Shown piece after piece: positions 8,551 to 17,997 of a stretch of 64,000 nucleotides of DNA. Both the position numbers and the translations under genes were made by a program. Numbering within the stretch: position 1 is the first letter of the stretch; every line of letters starts with the position of its first letter. Source of the DNA: Gillisia lutea (lineage in GTDB: Bacteria; Bacteroidota; Bacteroidia; Flavobacteriales; Flavobacteriaceae); the NCBI RefSeq assembly GCF_021568705.1, contig NZ_JAKGTH010000008.1, positions 248,001-312,000 of the forward strand, given 5' to 3'. The notes beneath the pieces were generated by a model, which did not search any database, was not told where the DNA came from, and saw only the letters and a program-made list of their open reading frames with translations.

Positions 8551-9435
8551 TTAATCAAACAGGTTGGAAGATAAATACCTATCGCCCCTATCACATACAA
8601 TGCTTACCACAATACCTTCCTCCAGCTCCTCACAAAGTCGCACCGCTGCAGCCGTAGCACCACCACTACTCATTCCAGCAAAGATACCTTCCTCTTTTGC
8701 TAAACGCTTGGTCATATCCCGGGCTTCTTCTTCACTTACTTCCATAACTCTATCCACTTTTTGAGGATTGAATATTTTAGGTAAGTAAGCTTGTGGCCAT
8801 TTTCTAATTCCCGGTATTCTGGAATCATCTGTGGGCTGCACTCCTACTATCTGGATAGCAGGATTCTTTTCTTTTAAAAAAGTAGAAGTCCCCATAATGG
8901 TTCCCGTTGTGCCCATAGAAGAAACAAAATGGGATATTTGATGCTGGGTATCTTCCCATATTTCAGGACCGGTAGATTTATAGTGAGCTTTCCAGTTATC
9001 TTCATTTCCAAATTGATTGAACATGAAAAATTTTCCGCTCTTCACTTTATCTTCTACATAATCTCGGGAGCCTTCTATACCATTTCCAGCACTTGTTAAC
9101 GTCACTTTGGCGCCAAAGGCTCTCATGGTTTGAACCCTCTCAATAGTAGAGTTTTCGGGCATTACTAACTCAATATTCAGTTTAAATATTCCCGCGATCA
9201 TTGCAAGGGCAATGCCGGTGTTACCACTTGTAGCTTCAATAAGCTGGGTGTCTCTGGTAATATCTCCCCTATCCAACGCGCTTTTTATCATATTATAAGC
9301 CGCACGATCCTTCACACTTCCACCCGGATTTTGTCCTTCAAGTTTTAGAAAGAGTTTTACTTTCGGGTTCTTTACAAGTGTTTCGGTTTTAACCAGTGGA
9401 GTGTTACCTATTAAATCAAGTATAGAATTACTCAT
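8551..9435 (-). CDS. cysM: Cysteine synthase B (O-acetylserine sulfhydrylase)
   Basis: This PLP enzyme makes cysteine from O-acetylserine and sulphide or thiosulphate. It has 294 residues, the usual CysM length. The PLP lysine is Lys42 in [10 protein letters not shown], the substrate loop is ATSGNTGIA (about 69-77), and a PLP-phosphate glycine loop (SSMGTTGT) follows near 170-180. The length and NPGGSVKDR form favour CysM over CysK. The start overlaps the end of cysE by 8 bases, so translation is probably coupled and the two form a cysteine-biosynthesis operon. Confidence 0.93.
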   Translation of the reverse strand: MSNSILDLIGNTPLVKTETLVKNPKVKLFLKLEGQNPGGSVKDRAAYNMIKSALDRGDITRDTQLIEATSGNTGIALAMIAGIFKLNIELVMPENSTIERVQTMRAFGAKVTLTSAGNGIEGSRDYVEDKVKSGKFFMFNQFGNEDNWKAHYKSTGPEIWEDTQHQISHFVSSMGTTGTIMGTSTFLKEKNPAIQIVGVQPTDDSRIPGIRKWPQAYLPKIFNPQKVDRVMEVSEEEARDMTKRLAKEEGIFAGMSSGGATAAAVRLCEELEEGIVVSIVCDRGDRYLSSNLFD

Positions 9436-10222
9436 TTTTGACAGTATTTTTAATGTTAATTTGCGGAGTATGCGATACCATTGAGTTTTCCGGTACCGAT
9501 GCTGTTAACCATACATTTCCTCCAATAATACTATTTGCTCCTACCACAGTGTTTCCTCCAAGAATGGTTGCATTTGCATAAATGGTTACATTATTTTCTA
9601 TAGTAGGATGTCTCTTAACATTTCTCAACTTTCGGTCTACAGATAATGCTCCCAAGGTAACTCCCTGATAGATCTTTACGTTGTCTTTTATCACTGTAGT
9701 CTCTCCAATTACCACTCCTGTTGCATGATCTATAAAAAAAGGCACTCCAATTTGCGCACCCGGATTAATATCTGTTCCGGTAATTCGATGTGCGCATTCA
9801 GTCATTAATCTTGGAACCAATGGAAGTCCAAATTTATTAAGTTCATGGCTTAATCGGTAAATTGCTATTGCAAAAAAACCAGGATACGCTAAATACACTT
9901 CTTCTAAAGAGTTAGCCGCTGGGTCGTGCTCGGTAATAGCTACAGCATCTGCACTTAATTTCTGTAATATTTCTGGTAATTTAGTTAAGTATAAAGCCCA
10001 GACTTCTTTGCATGGTTTTCCCGGTTCCCAACACACTAAATCCACCAATTCTTGAAAATCCTTTTCTAATTGATCAATATTTTCTTCTACCGGCGTGTTT
10101 TCATCAAATAAGGTATAGAATAAACGTTTTGTAAAATCTTCAGTAAGTTCTTTGATAGAATATTTCAGATTTGGCAGGCGTTTCTGATCTCTTATATTTT
10201 GAATTATTTCTGCTTTATTCAT
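9428..10222 (-). CDS. cysE: Serine O-acetyltransferase
   Basis: This 264-residue acyltransferase makes O-acetylserine from serine and acetyl-CoA. The N-terminal half is helical. The C-terminal left-handed beta-helix is built from hexapeptide turns ([27 protein letters not shown]), including the active-site [10 protein letters not shown] segment and [19 protein letters not shown]. Product and consumer enzymes are adjacent with overlapping genes, so substrate handover with cysM is likely. The length is close to the Bacteroidota EpsC-type serine acetyltransferase. Confidence 0.93.
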   Translation of the reverse strand: MNKAEIIQNIRDQKRLPNLKYSIKELTEDFTKRLFYTLFDENTPVEENIDQLEKDFQELVDLVCWEPGKPCKEVWALYLTKLPEILQKLSADAVAITEHDPAANSLEEVYLAYPGFFAIAIYRLSHELNKFGLPLVPRLMTECAHRITGTDINPGAQIGVPFFIDHATGVVIGETTVIKDNVKIYQGVTLGALSVDRKLRNVKRHPTIENNVTIYANATILGGNTVVGANSIIGGNVWLTASVPENSMVSHTPQINIKNTVKNE

Positions 10223-10484
10223 TTTTTTATTCTTGCAATTTACAGATGGTACCTCTCGTAAAATTTATACAATTCTGCATAAATTTCTCTTTTCGTAAAA
10301 ACTTATTCAAATTTAAGTAAATACTGAACAAAACCGGCATTGCCACCTTTAAATAAATACGATTTGCACTTCCCGCCACCGCTTTAAATTTTAACACCAA
10401 TACTGAGTTAAAAAAATATTAACGCCAGAATAACGGCCTCATATTTTAATTAATTTAGAGTATTAATCAATAAAACCAATAATC
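10223..10484. other. Intergenic region upstream of cysE and the small basic ORF
   Basis: This 262-base AT-rich divergent gap should hold the promoters of cysE (leftward) and the small ORF (rightward). A TAAATTGC element lies near the cysE start on the minus strand and differs from the -7 consensus by two bases. I see no riboswitch-like fold, tRNA or repeat. Confidence 0.4.
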
Positions 10485-10589
10485 ATGGAAAAGTCACAAA
10501 ATCCAGGTAAAGGTCCCGCTAAAAAACAGCAGACTAAAAAGGCAGATCCTAAGAAAAGCGATCAAAAAACACAGCAAACCAAGCGGTGA
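10485..10589 (+). CDS. Short lysine/glutamine-rich basic peptide (34 aa)
   Basis: The ATG at 10485 opens a 34-codon frame encoding a Lys- and Gln-rich peptide (MEKSQNPGKGPAKKQQTKKA at its start), ending KR before a TGA. It has no hydrophobic segment and would be cytoplasmic and strongly basic, perhaps nucleic-acid binding. A strong terminator follows 38 bases later, which supports a short transcript of its own. No family is recognised. Homologous short peptides would decide whether it is a real gene; by itself the frame could be chance. Confidence 0.5.
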   Translation: MEKSQNPGKGPAKKQQTKKADPKKSDQKTQQTKR

Positions 10590-10626
10590 TTCTTTGATCG
10601 TTTTTCGTTTGTTGAATTTATCTCAG

Positions 10627-10652
10627 GCCATCTCAAAAGGATGGCTTTTTTT
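10627..10652 (+). terminator. Intrinsic terminator after small basic ORF
   Basis: The stem GCCATC/GATGGC is followed by seven T residues. It lies between the small ORF and the convergent FUSC gene. Confidence 0.8.
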
Positions 10653-10665
10653 ATAGCATCAATTT

Positions 10666-12918
10666 CTAATTGAAGTCAATTTGTTTTATTCGCTTGATCA
10701 TTTTTTGACTTAGGGAAAATAGCCATCTAAGTTGTTCTATTATTAGTTGTGCTTCCTGAAGTTCTGCATTTACTTCCTGATTGTCTTTAATTTTTTGCTG
10801 ATTGCTTTCTGAAAAATTAATAAGCTCTCTGTACTTATTGTCAAAAAAACTTGCAGCTTCCTGCATTTCGTTAGATTCTACCTGTACCTCCAAAAGCCTG
10901 TTATCTTCAAGCGAAGCTATGGCCTTCTTTAAATTTTGATCAATAGTATGTGCAAATGTTCTGAAATGAGTAGAAGCTTCAGTAGTAGGATGGTTTTGAA
11001 TATACGTTCCCATAGAAGCCAGGGAAGATAAAAAGCTATGGTTAAGTACTACTAATTCGTATATATTATCCAGCTCTTTTTGCTTCGATTTCGGTTCCTG
11101 TGTCATCCTCTGAAAGGCTGAACTTAAATTTCCCGTAGATAAAAAAGCTTCTTTTCTGGCAATTTTATAAGAAGTGGGTACCTGCCCCTTTTTATCATAA
11201 AACTGAATAATTTCCTGTAAATAACTGGCATTAGATTTAATACAATCTCCAATTACTGTACGAATGCTAAGAAATTCCCAAGATGGCCATAATACAAGAT
11301 TCCCAAGAGTAGCAAGCCCGGCACCTATTAACGTATCTAATACCCTAAACTGAATTACATTAAAAACATTTGGTTTTAACAGCGCATAAACAAACACGAC
11401 ACTCAGGGTTATAAATGTGGCCGAAGTCTTATAATTTTTTTGCACCATAGAAAATGCCAACACCAACGAGAGTATGGCAAGAACTCCATAAATTATTAAA
11501 TTATGTGTTAATAGTACAATTCCAGTTGCAATTGCGGCTCCTATTAATGTACCATACATTCGCTGCTTAGATCTTGTTTTTGTAAGACCGTAATTAGGAC
11601 GCATGATCACGATAATGGTAAGCAAAATCCAATACGCATTTTGAACAGAGAAATATGCTCCTAAAGCGTACCCTAGCATTACTACCACAGCAAGCCGTAA
11701 AGAATGCTTAAAAATACTGGATTTAAAACTGAAGTTCTCAATCAGAATTTTTAGATCGTATTCCTGCGGATTTATAAAGCGAATAGCTTCATGATTTTTT
11801 AACAATCTTAGATTGCCAATATCCTTAGAACTAAGTAAACCTTCAATTTTATTGATTTTCTGAACTTGTTGTTCCTGATAATCGTATATATTCTGAAGCA
11901 TTAAATAGGCCTCACTTGAATATGTTCCGGGTAATTTCTTGTAATTATTAAGACTTTCTTTAGCCGCAGAAAGATAATTTTCTAACCTGTTATTTGAAGC
12001 TAAATTTGAATTTGTAAGTATAACTTCAGAAATTTTTTCCAGCCTCTGGGACATTCCAAAAATCAACTCCTGAAATGCCTTAATTTGATTGGGATTATTT
12101 TTAAGTAACGTATCCATAGTAGAATAGTCTACGGGATTTGCCATAGCCAGCTCAAGGATATCCACCAACTGAATAAATATGAGAAGTCGTTTTCGCTCGT
12201 AATTAGAATTACCCGATGCCTTTCGGGAGGATATCAAAATATCTCGAAGCGTCTCATGTTTTTCATTTAAATCACTTTGAATATCTAAAAGCCTTTTTTG
12301 TAATACTTCCCTGTTAGAACTAGGCTCTAACAACTGGCCTCTAGTATGAAGATATTTAGAAGTAAGATCTAAGGTATAAGCTAGGAACTGTTCCGTTTGA
12401 CCTCGAGGATTTAATTTTTGAAGCAGAATTGCAAGCAATAGGTACCAGACACCTCCTAAACCAATAAGCAAAGCCCTTTCATGAATTTCTAACACATTAG
12501 AAATATTAGCCATACTTAATACCATTGCAAATAGACCCGAAAAACTAATTAAAGAAGCTCTAAAACCATACACCGATAAATAGGAAATGGCAAACATTAC
12601 AACTCCTAAAATGGGAAGAAATATCCAGGTATCAAAAGCTAAATACCCACCCAAAATACTGGCAGAACAGGCTAGTAATGCCGACAATAAAACTCCAATT
12701 TTCTTATGTCGGAAACTCCCCGTTACATCGCTGGGCGAACTCAATAACGCTCCTAAAGCCAAGGCTAAACCAACTTCAAAATAATTGTAATACACCCCAA
12801 CGGTGATAGGAATAGTGATCGCCATTCCCAATATAAAGGCCTTTGAAAAATCGGTGCTCTTTAGAAAAAGCAATAGATCCTGAAAATATGTTTTAATGTA
12901 TAATTTAGGAGTATTCAA
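10666..12918 (-). CDS. FUSC-family inner-membrane protein (YccS/YhfK-like)
   Basis: This 750-residue membrane protein is made of two halves. Each has a block of about five or six membrane segments (about residues 25-165 and 395-540) followed by a cytoplasmic helical region. This duplicated architecture is that of FUSC-family proteins related to aromatic-acid and fusaric-acid exporters. The substrate is not indicated by context. A CAAAGGTA sequence at 12944-12951 gives an exact TAnnTTTG match on the minus strand just upstream, supporting the start at 12918. Confidence 0.9.
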   Translation of the reverse strand: MNTPKLYIKTYFQDLLLFLKSTDFSKAFILGMAITIPITVGVYYNYFEVGLALALGALLSSPSDVTGSFRHKKIGVLLSALLACSASILGGYLAFDTWIFLPILGVVMFAISYLSVYGFRASLISFSGLFAMVLSMANISNVLEIHERALLIGLGGVWYLLLAILLQKLNPRGQTEQFLAYTLDLTSKYLHTRGQLLEPSSNREVLQKRLLDIQSDLNEKHETLRDILISSRKASGNSNYERKRLLIFIQLVDILELAMANPVDYSTMDTLLKNNPNQIKAFQELIFGMSQRLEKISEVILTNSNLASNNRLENYLSAAKESLNNYKKLPGTYSSEAYLMLQNIYDYQEQQVQKINKIEGLLSSKDIGNLRLLKNHEAIRFINPQEYDLKILIENFSFKSSIFKHSLRLAVVVMLGYALGAYFSVQNAYWILLTIIVIMRPNYGLTKTRSKQRMYGTLIGAAIATGIVLLTHNLIIYGVLAILSLVLAFSMVQKNYKTSATFITLSVVFVYALLKPNVFNVIQFRVLDTLIGAGLATLGNLVLWPSWEFLSIRTVIGDCIKSNASYLQEIIQFYDKKGQVPTSYKIARKEAFLSTGNLSSAFQRMTQEPKSKQKELDNIYELVVLNHSFLSSLASMGTYIQNHPTTEASTHFRTFAHTIDQNLKKAIASLEDNRLLEVQVESNEMQEAASFFDNKYRELINFSESNQQKIKDNQEVNAELQEAQLIIEQLRWLFSLSQKMIKRIKQIDFN

Positions 12919-12943
12919 TATAAATTAGCCTTAAGTAAGAACA

Positions 12944-12951
12944 AAGGTAAC
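12944..12951 (-). promoter_or_regulatory. -7 promoter element for the FUSC gene
   Basis: Read on the minus strand this is TACCTTTG, an exact match to TAnnTTTG, 26 bases upstream of the FUSC start codon. The nearest upstream TTG (12965-12967) is closer than the usual -33 spacing. Confidence 0.5.
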
Positions 12952-13089
12952 TGCTAAGCTTTTCAACAGCGTTAATGTTTTCTGAAAATAAACAACTAAA
13001 TCTATTAAGTTTTCAGTCTAAATTTAAATTAAAGTAGCTTTATAATATATTTCAGTTATATGAATATAAGACATTAAAAACACTACGCT

Positions 13090-14082
13090 ATGAAAACAAT
13101 ACATTTAATAAATAGACCCGAAGGTACACCTAGTTTAAATGATTTTAAATTTGTGGAAGAAGAAAAACCTACTCCAAAGGAAGGAGAGCTACTACTAAAG
13201 ACCTTATATGTATCGGTAGATCCCTATATTAGAGGACGAATGCGGGATACAGCATCTTACATTGCACCTTTAGAATTAAATGCACCAATGGAATCGCAAC
13301 TTGTTGCTGAGGTAATTGAATCGAAGAATTCTAATTTCTTTAAAGGTGATTTTGTAACAGGAATGTTGAAGTGGAAAGAATTTCAAACTGTTCCTGGTAC
13401 AGGAGTCAATAAAGTTGATAAAAATAAAGCTCCGTTATCGGCCTATTTAGGAGTGTTGGGCCTAACCGGGGTAACGGCCTATCTTGGGTTAGAAAAGATT
13501 GGGGATCTTAAAGAGGGAGAAACTTTGTTAGTTTCAGGTGCCGATGGTGCGGTTGGAAGCATTGTTGGACAAATAGGTAAAATTAAAGGGTGTAAGGTAA
13601 TTGGTATAGCCGGTAGCGACGAAAAAATTAATAGGATTAAAACCAAATTCGGTTTCGATGGTGGTATTAATTATAAGACCACCCAAAATATTTCAAATGA
13701 TATAGCTAACAGCTGTCCTGACGGAATAGACGTTTATTTTGATAACGTTGGTGGTGAAATACTTGATGCAGCCTTGGCAAATATGAATAAGTTTGGAAGA
13801 GTTATAAATTGTGGGGCAATTTCAATTTATAATGAAAGCGAAATTCCAATGGGGCCAAGAGTTGAAGGAACCTTAATTAAGAAAAGTATCAGGATGCAGG
13901 GGTTTACGGTAAGAGATTATGTAAAAGATTTTGGCCCTGCTATTAAACAAATAGCTGACTGGATGCAGGAAGGCAAGATCACTTATTCTGAAACTATTGT
14001 TGAAGGTTTCGATAATATTCCACAAGCTTTTTTAGATCTTTTTGAAGGTAAGAATCATGGCAAAATGGTTGTAAAAGTTTAA
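13090..14082 (+). CDS. NADP-dependent medium-chain oxidoreductase (CurA/prostaglandin-reductase type)
   Basis: This 330-residue zinc-independent MDR enzyme has an N-terminal GroES-like fold, with the DPYIRGRMRD motif of the leukotriene B4 dehydrogenase/curcumin-reductase subfamily. The Rossmann half carries GADGAVGSIVGQIGK (about 154-168), DVYFDNVGG and a C-terminal helix typical of that group. Such enzymes reduce the double bond of alpha,beta-unsaturated ketones with NADPH. The natural substrate here is unknown. The gene is single, with its own terminator. Confidence 0.9.
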   Translation: MKTIHLINRPEGTPSLNDFKFVEEEKPTPKEGELLLKTLYVSVDPYIRGRMRDTASYIAPLELNAPMESQLVAEVIESKNSNFFKGDFVTGMLKWKEFQTVPGTGVNKVDKNKAPLSAYLGVLGLTGVTAYLGLEKIGDLKEGETLLVSGADGAVGSIVGQIGKIKGCKVIGIAGSDEKINRIKTKFGFDGGINYKTTQNISNDIANSCPDGIDVYFDNVGGEILDAALANMNKFGRVINCGAISIYNESEIPMGPRVEGTLIKKSIRMQGFTVRDYVKDFGPAIKQIADWMQEGKITYSETIVEGFDNIPQAFLDLFEGKNHGKMVVKV

Positions 14083-14101
14083 AGAATCTGTTGTGTATTA
14101 A

Positions 14102-14141
14102 AGTAAAAAGCCATTCATTTTAAACGAATGGCCTTTTTACT
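14102..14141. terminator. Bidirectional intrinsic terminator
   Basis: AGTAAAAAGCCATTC pairs with GAATGG-CTTTTTACT across a short loop, with one bulged base and A/T runs on both sides. It separates the MDR gene from the convergent SDR gene. Confidence 0.85.
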
Positions 14142-14157
14142 TTATAAGCTTAATTCC

Positions 14158-14904
14158 CTATTGTTCCTGCTGGGTAGGCATGATGTAGACATCATTAATA
14201 TTCGCCCTCTTGGGTTGAGAAAGCGCATAAAATATGGCTTCAGCAATATCTTCAGCTTCCAAGGTTGTAAGATCCTTTACCATAGGCATCAGGTTTTCTT
14301 TCAACTCTTCATCGGTAATGGTATTAGTTAACTCTGTAGCAACAAATCCAGGTTCAATAGAAGTAACATTTATGCCGTAAGTTGGAGCTAATTCCTGTCG
14401 CAAACCTTCAGAGAACATCTTTACCGCAGCTTTTGTAGCGCAATACACAGCTCCACCCGGATAATACTTTCTACCTGCACTGGAAGAAATGTTTATTATA
14501 TGCCCGCTCTTTTGTTCCTTCATCGTAGGAAGTACTGCTGCTACACCGTTAAGAACACCTTTAATATTTACATCTATCATCTGGTCCCACTCATCAGTCT
14601 TAAGATTTTTAATATATGATAAAGGCATTAAACCGGCATTATTAATAATAGAATCTATTCTATCAAATTTTTCTAGGGTTTGTTTTACCACATTAGAATA
14701 ATCTTCTTTATTAGTAACATCGCCAACTACAATTAGAGCCTCTCCTCCCTGTTTTTCAATCTTATCCTTCAGTTCTTTTAATCTGTCTTCTCTTCGAGCT
14801 GTTAAAACCACTTTTGCTCCTTCTTTTGATAGTTTTAAAGCTGCAGCTTCCCCTATTCCACTTGAAGCTCCTGTCACTATCACTACTTTTCCTTTAATAC
14901 TCAT
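14158..14904 (-). CDS. Short-chain dehydrogenase/reductase (SDR)
   Basis: This 248-residue classical SDR has the cofactor motif TGASSGIG (11-18), the structural NNAG (88-91) and the catalytic triad Ser141 or Ser142, Tyr154 and Lys158 (YCATK). Arginines just after the second beta-strand (TARRED) suggest NADP(H). The substrate is not evident; relatives include clavulanate-dehydrogenase-like and serine-3-dehydrogenase-like enzymes. No functional neighbour narrows it. Confidence 0.9.
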   Translation of the reverse strand: MSIKGKVVIVTGASSGIGEAAALKLSKEGAKVVLTARREDRLKELKDKIEKQGGEALIVVGDVTNKEDYSNVVKQTLEKFDRIDSIINNAGLMPLSYIKNLKTDEWDQMIDVNIKGVLNGVAAVLPTMKEQKSGHIINISSSAGRKYYPGGAVYCATKAAVKMFSEGLRQELAPTYGINVTSIEPGFVATELTNTITDEELKENLMPMVKDLTTLEAEDIAEAIFYALSQPKRANINDVYIMPTQQEQ

Positions 14905-14944
14905 AATTTCTTTTTTAAATTTTGGTGAGTAAATATACTTAGCA

Positions 14945-14976
14945 CTAAAAGAAAACCCCGGTAAATACCAGGGTTT
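14945..14976 (-). terminator. Intrinsic terminator for arsR-acr3
   Basis: On the minus strand AACCCTGGT pairs with ACCGGGGTT over a 4-base loop with one G-T wobble, followed by TTCTTTTA. It lies about 60 bases downstream of acr3. Confidence 0.7.
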
Positions 14977-15034
14977 AGCATCAGATTAACTCTAATTATT
15001 AACCTATGTTAATCTTTTTTGTAAAAGTTTAGCC

Positions 15035-16069
15035 TCATTTATAATATTTCTTCCGAAGCCATAAAGCAACAGATACCAAGCCTATTAAAACCGGAACTTC
15101 AACTAAAGGACCAATAACGCCCGCAAAAGCTTGTCCGCTGTTAATGCCGAAGACAGCAATACTCACGGCAATAGCCAATTCAAAATTATTGCCTGTAGCG
15201 GTAAACGATATGGAAGCATTCTGCTTATAGTTAGCACCAAAGAAGCGACTCAGGAAAAAGCTAATAAAGAACATTAATACGAAGTAGATCACTAAAGGAA
15301 TTCCCACTAAAAAAACATCGAAAGGAATATCTACAATAGTTTCCCCTTTTAAGCTGAACATTATAAGAATTGTGAACAATAGTGCCACAAGGGTTAGTGG
15401 TGAAATAGTGGGTAAAAATTTTGTTCTATACCAATCTTCTCCCTTCAATTTAACCAAAATAACCCTGCTTAAAAATCCGGCAGCAAAAGGAATTCCTAAA
15501 TATATTGCAACACTTTCAGCTATGGTTCCCATTGAAATATCTACAATTGCGCCTTCAAAACCAAAGAAAGGAGGTAACACGGTTATAAATACATAGGCAT
15601 AAAAACTATAGAAGAAAACCTGAAATATACTATTCAAGGCTACCAGGCCGGCACCATATTCACTACTACCTTCAGAGAGGTCATTCCATACCAAAACCAT
15701 GGCTATACATCTTGCAAGACCAATTAAAATTAGTCCGACCATATACTCGGGGTGATCGTTTAAAAAAAGAATAGCTAGTAAAAACATCAAGAGAGGTCCG
15801 ATAATCCAGTTCAACAATAAAGAAATACTCAGAATCCTTACATTTTTAAATACTGTTGGCAATAACCTATAATCTACTTTTGCCAAAGGAGGGTACATCA
15901 TTACAATAAGCCCTATTGCAATGGGAATATTCACAGTATTTAGGCTAAATGAATTAATTATTTTTGATGAAGAGGGTAGATAATATCCAATTGCTACACC
16001 AACAAACATGGCTAAAAAGATCCATAGGGTTAAGTAGCTGTCTAGAAAATTTAGTTTTTTTCGTGGCAT
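15035..16069 (-). CDS. acr3: ACR3-family arsenite efflux permease
   Basis: This 344-residue transporter has about ten membrane segments and belongs to the bile/arsenite/riboflavin (BART) superfamily. The segment [26 protein letters not shown] contains the conserved cysteine in the fourth helix and the charged loop typical of ACR3. ACR3 pumps arsenite (and sometimes antimonite) out of the cell. It sits 20 bases downstream of an arsR-type repressor with the same orientation, confirming an arsenic-resistance operon. No arsC-type reductase is adjacent. Confidence 0.94.
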   Translation of the reverse strand: MPRKKLNFLDSYLTLWIFLAMFVGVAIGYYLPSSSKIINSFSLNTVNIPIAIGLIVMMYPPLAKVDYRLLPTVFKNVRILSISLLLNWIIGPLLMFLLAILFLNDHPEYMVGLILIGLARCIAMVLVWNDLSEGSSEYGAGLVALNSIFQVFFYSFYAYVFITVLPPFFGFEGAIVDISMGTIAESVAIYLGIPFAAGFLSRVILVKLKGEDWYRTKFLPTISPLTLVALLFTILIMFSLKGETIVDIPFDVFLVGIPLVIYFVLMFFISFFLSRFFGANYKQNASISFTATGNNFELAIAVSIAVFGINSGQAFAGVIGPLVEVPVLIGLVSVALWLRKKYYK

Positions 16070-16089
16070 TTCAGAAGACTTTTAAAAGC

Positions 16090-16422
16090 TTAGCAACATT
16101 CATTAGTAGATTTTGTACGCTTATCCATAAAGTTGAGTAAAATGGATCTTACCTGTTCCCATCGTTCCTCATTGATGCAATAGCACACCCGGGTTCCATC
16201 AATATCTCCCTTTATTAAACCAGTATTTTTAAGCTCTTTTAAATGTTGAGAGATAGTAGGTTGTGCCAAGCCAATTTCAGATACCAGATCACCACAAATA
16301 CAACTTTCAGCCTTTAGTATTTGCTCAAGAATAGCAATTCTTGCCGGGTGCCCCATAACTTTTGCTATTTGAGCTATTTCATTTTGCTCTTCGGTGAACA
16401 TTTCAGATTTTGTGAGTCCCAT
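16090..16422 (-). CDS. arsR: ArsR-type arsenic-responsive repressor
   Basis: This 110-residue winged-helix repressor has ESCICGDLVSEIGLAQPTISQHLKELK, with Cys41 and Cys43 beside the recognition helix in the position of the ELCVCDL metalloid-binding motif. Cys80, Cys82, Cys109 and Cys110 could contribute further ligands. Members of this family release DNA on binding As(III) or Sb(III). The gene precedes acr3 by 20 bases, so it is probably autoregulatory and controls the efflux pump. An operator-like dyad lies just upstream. Confidence 0.93.
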   Translation of the reverse strand: MGLTKSEMFTEEQNEIAQIAKVMGHPARIAILEQILKAESCICGDLVSEIGLAQPTISQHLKELKNTGLIKGDIDGTRVCYCINEERWEQVRSILLNFMDKRTKSTNECC

Positions 16423-16433
16423 AGTCTTGTTTT

Positions 16434-16449
16434 ATTGCAATATTACGAT
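16434..16449. promoter_or_regulatory. Candidate ArsR operator
   Basis: ATTGCAATATTACGAT is a 16-base imperfect dyad (12 of 16 positions symmetrical) 12 bases upstream of the arsR start. Its position and AATATT core fit an autoregulatory ArsR operator (inference). Confidence 0.5.
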
Positions 16450-16467
16450 TAATTAAGGAAAAAGAAA

Positions 16468-16520
16468 GGCCCAAGTTCGATTTTACTTGTAATTCTGTAA
16501 GCAAATTTTCTACTTGGGCC
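16468..16520 (-). terminator. Terminator after the second SDR gene
   Basis: The 9-bp arms GGCCCAAGT and ACTTGGGCC are separated by 35 bases and followed on the minus strand by TTTCTTTTT. It lies 20 bases downstream of the SDR stop codon. Confidence 0.65.
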
Positions 16521-16539
16521 AGTAATACTATGCCTAAAA

Positions 16540-17259
16540 CTATTTTTTAGGCGGTTGCGAAGGTCTAACCTCTACCTTACTTGGCAAGGTTCTAGGATTC
16601 ATTTTTAAAAGATCCACCACCAGTTCTCCTATATCTTCGGCTTGTATTTTCCATGCGTCCTTTTCGTTAGGGGTATGATCGTTAAAATGAGTTGCTACAG
16701 AGCCGGGCATAATAGTGCTCACTTTAATACCATGATCTCTCACGTCTAACATAGCCGCCTGGGTGAACCCAGTAACTCCAAACTTACTGGCATTATAAGC
16801 CGTACCACCTGCGAAGAAATTTGTGCCTGCTAAGCTGGAAATTGTTATAATATAACCTTGAGATTTCTTTAAACTTTCTAAAGTCGATTTCACGCTATAA
16901 AATACACCGCTCAAATTAGTATCAATGGTCTCCTGCCACTGTTCTATGCTTAAATTTTCTATTGGTGCAAAATGTCCTATTCCTGCATTTGCGATAAGTA
17001 CGTCTATCTGTCCCCATTTATCAAGAGTTCTTTTAACTGCTTGTTGCTGACTTTCAAAATCGCGGACATCTGCTTCCAGACCTATGATTTCTCCTTTACC
17101 AAGCTTTGAAAGTTTCTCGGCAGCAGCGTTTGCCGATTCTTGGGAACGGCTTGTAATTGCAACTCTCATATCTAATTTTAGGAGCGCCTCTGCAACTCCA
17201 TATCCTATGCCTTTACTTCCTCCGGTTATAAAAGCTACTTTTGATTTGTAAGAATTCAT
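16540..17259 (-). CDS. Short-chain dehydrogenase/reductase (SDR)
   Basis: This 239-residue classical SDR has TGGSKGIG (12-19), NAG (91-93), Ser141 or Ser142, Tyr155 and Lys159 (YNASK). The sequence resembles 3-oxoacyl-ACP reductase-like and ketone-reductase SDRs. Arg38 after the second strand (TSRSQ) suggests NADP(H). It is not part of the ars operon because a terminator separates them. Substrate unknown. Confidence 0.9.
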   Translation of the reverse strand: MNSYKSKVAFITGGSKGIGYGVAEALLKLDMRVAITSRSQESANAAAEKLSKLGKGEIIGLEADVRDFESQQQAVKRTLDKWGQIDVLIANAGIGHFAPIENLSIEQWQETIDTNLSGVFYSVKSTLESLKKSQGYIITISSLAGTNFFAGGTAYNASKFGVTGFTQAAMLDVRDHGIKVSTIMPGSVATHFNDHTPNEKDAWKIQAEDIGELVVDLLKMNPRTLPSKVEVRPSQPPKK

Positions 17260-17447
17260 TTTTCATGTTTTTTTTTCAATGAGCATAAAACTACTAAACA
17301 CTGGTAGCTATGTGAAATTATTAGTTCTAATTAATTGTTAATTAAATGGATTTAATATCTCAGGAGACTATGAATGAAGTTATTAAGCTTTTTGTAAAAT
17401 CTTTAATAAATAATAGCCAAAATGGTTTTCAAAAACCTTTAAAGGAG

Positions 17448-17455
17448 TAACTTTG
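17448..17455 (+). promoter_or_regulatory. -7 promoter element
   Basis: TAACTTTG matches TAnnTTTG exactly, 77 bases upstream of the next start codon. A TTTTC stretch about 20 bases before it is the best -33 candidate. Between them is GGTTTTCAAAAACC, a short inverted repeat. Confidence 0.5.
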
Positions 17456-17531
17456 CGTTCAACTCAAAAAGTTGATTATTCAGCTTTTTAAATAGTGTAA
17501 AGCAATACAATAACCAAAAAATCTGGAAAAG

Positions 17532-17909
17532 TTGAAAAATCCAAAAGCTCAAAAACTACTTGATAAAATTCAGCGCGACTTAATGCGTAACGGCATAATA
17601 ATTAATACGTTGGTTGAAGATTTAAAAAATCTAAGGCCTTTCGCCGTAGAAGAAGAAAATCCTCTTTTAGCAAAAGTTATTCGTCTTACATACGAGCATA
17701 TTGAAACCTATCAAAGCTTCGAGATTCCAATTCCCGATGACGAGCCTCTAGAAGAGAATGAAGAAGAAGCTTCTGCAACTCCAGATTCAGACCCTCAGGA
17801 AAGCTTAGACTATTTATTGTCCTTAATGCTAGATACTACCATCAAGAACAATCAAATTGATCTAAGAGAGTACAGAGATGCTTTAACAGCTTATGCTGAA
17901 GAAAATTAA
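17532..17909 (+). CDS. Conserved acidic protein of unknown function
   Basis: This 125-residue soluble protein has a basic N-terminus (KNPKAQKLLDKIQRDLMRNG), a helical middle, an acidic linker (about 73-95) and a helical C-terminus. No signal or membrane segment is visible. It resembles hypothetical proteins common in Flavobacteriia, with no known function. The start is TTG at 17532: the preceding in-frame stop at 17511 leaves no ATG. A long hairpin follows the gene. Confidence 0.75.
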   Translation: MKNPKAQKLLDKIQRDLMRNGIIINTLVEDLKNLRPFAVEEENPLLAKVIRLTYEHIETYQSFEIPIPDDEPLEENEEEASATPDSDPQESLDYLLSLMLDTTIKNNQIDLREYRDALTAYAEEN

Positions 17910-17925
17910 TAAACTAATTACAATA

Positions 17926-17966
17926 TGAAATCGGGTATTTGAACTCATGTTCAAATACCTATTTCA
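17926..17966. terminator. Long hairpin, probable terminator
   Basis: GGTATTTGAAC and GTTCAAATACC form a perfect 11-bp stem with a TCAT loop. The outer arms TGAAAT and ATTTCA add 6 bp after a small internal loop. The T-run is weak, so attenuation or mRNA protection is also possible. It lies between the acidic protein gene and the VTT-protein gene. Confidence 0.65.
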
Positions 17967-17997
17967 ATTTATAGAGATTTAAATACAAGGACGGCTG

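Noticed and set aside
14984-15014. GATTAAC/GTTAATC stem followed by six T residues
   Set aside because: It would end plus-strand transcription, but no plus-strand gene precedes it there. The minus-strand hairpin at 14945-14976 is better placed for acr3.
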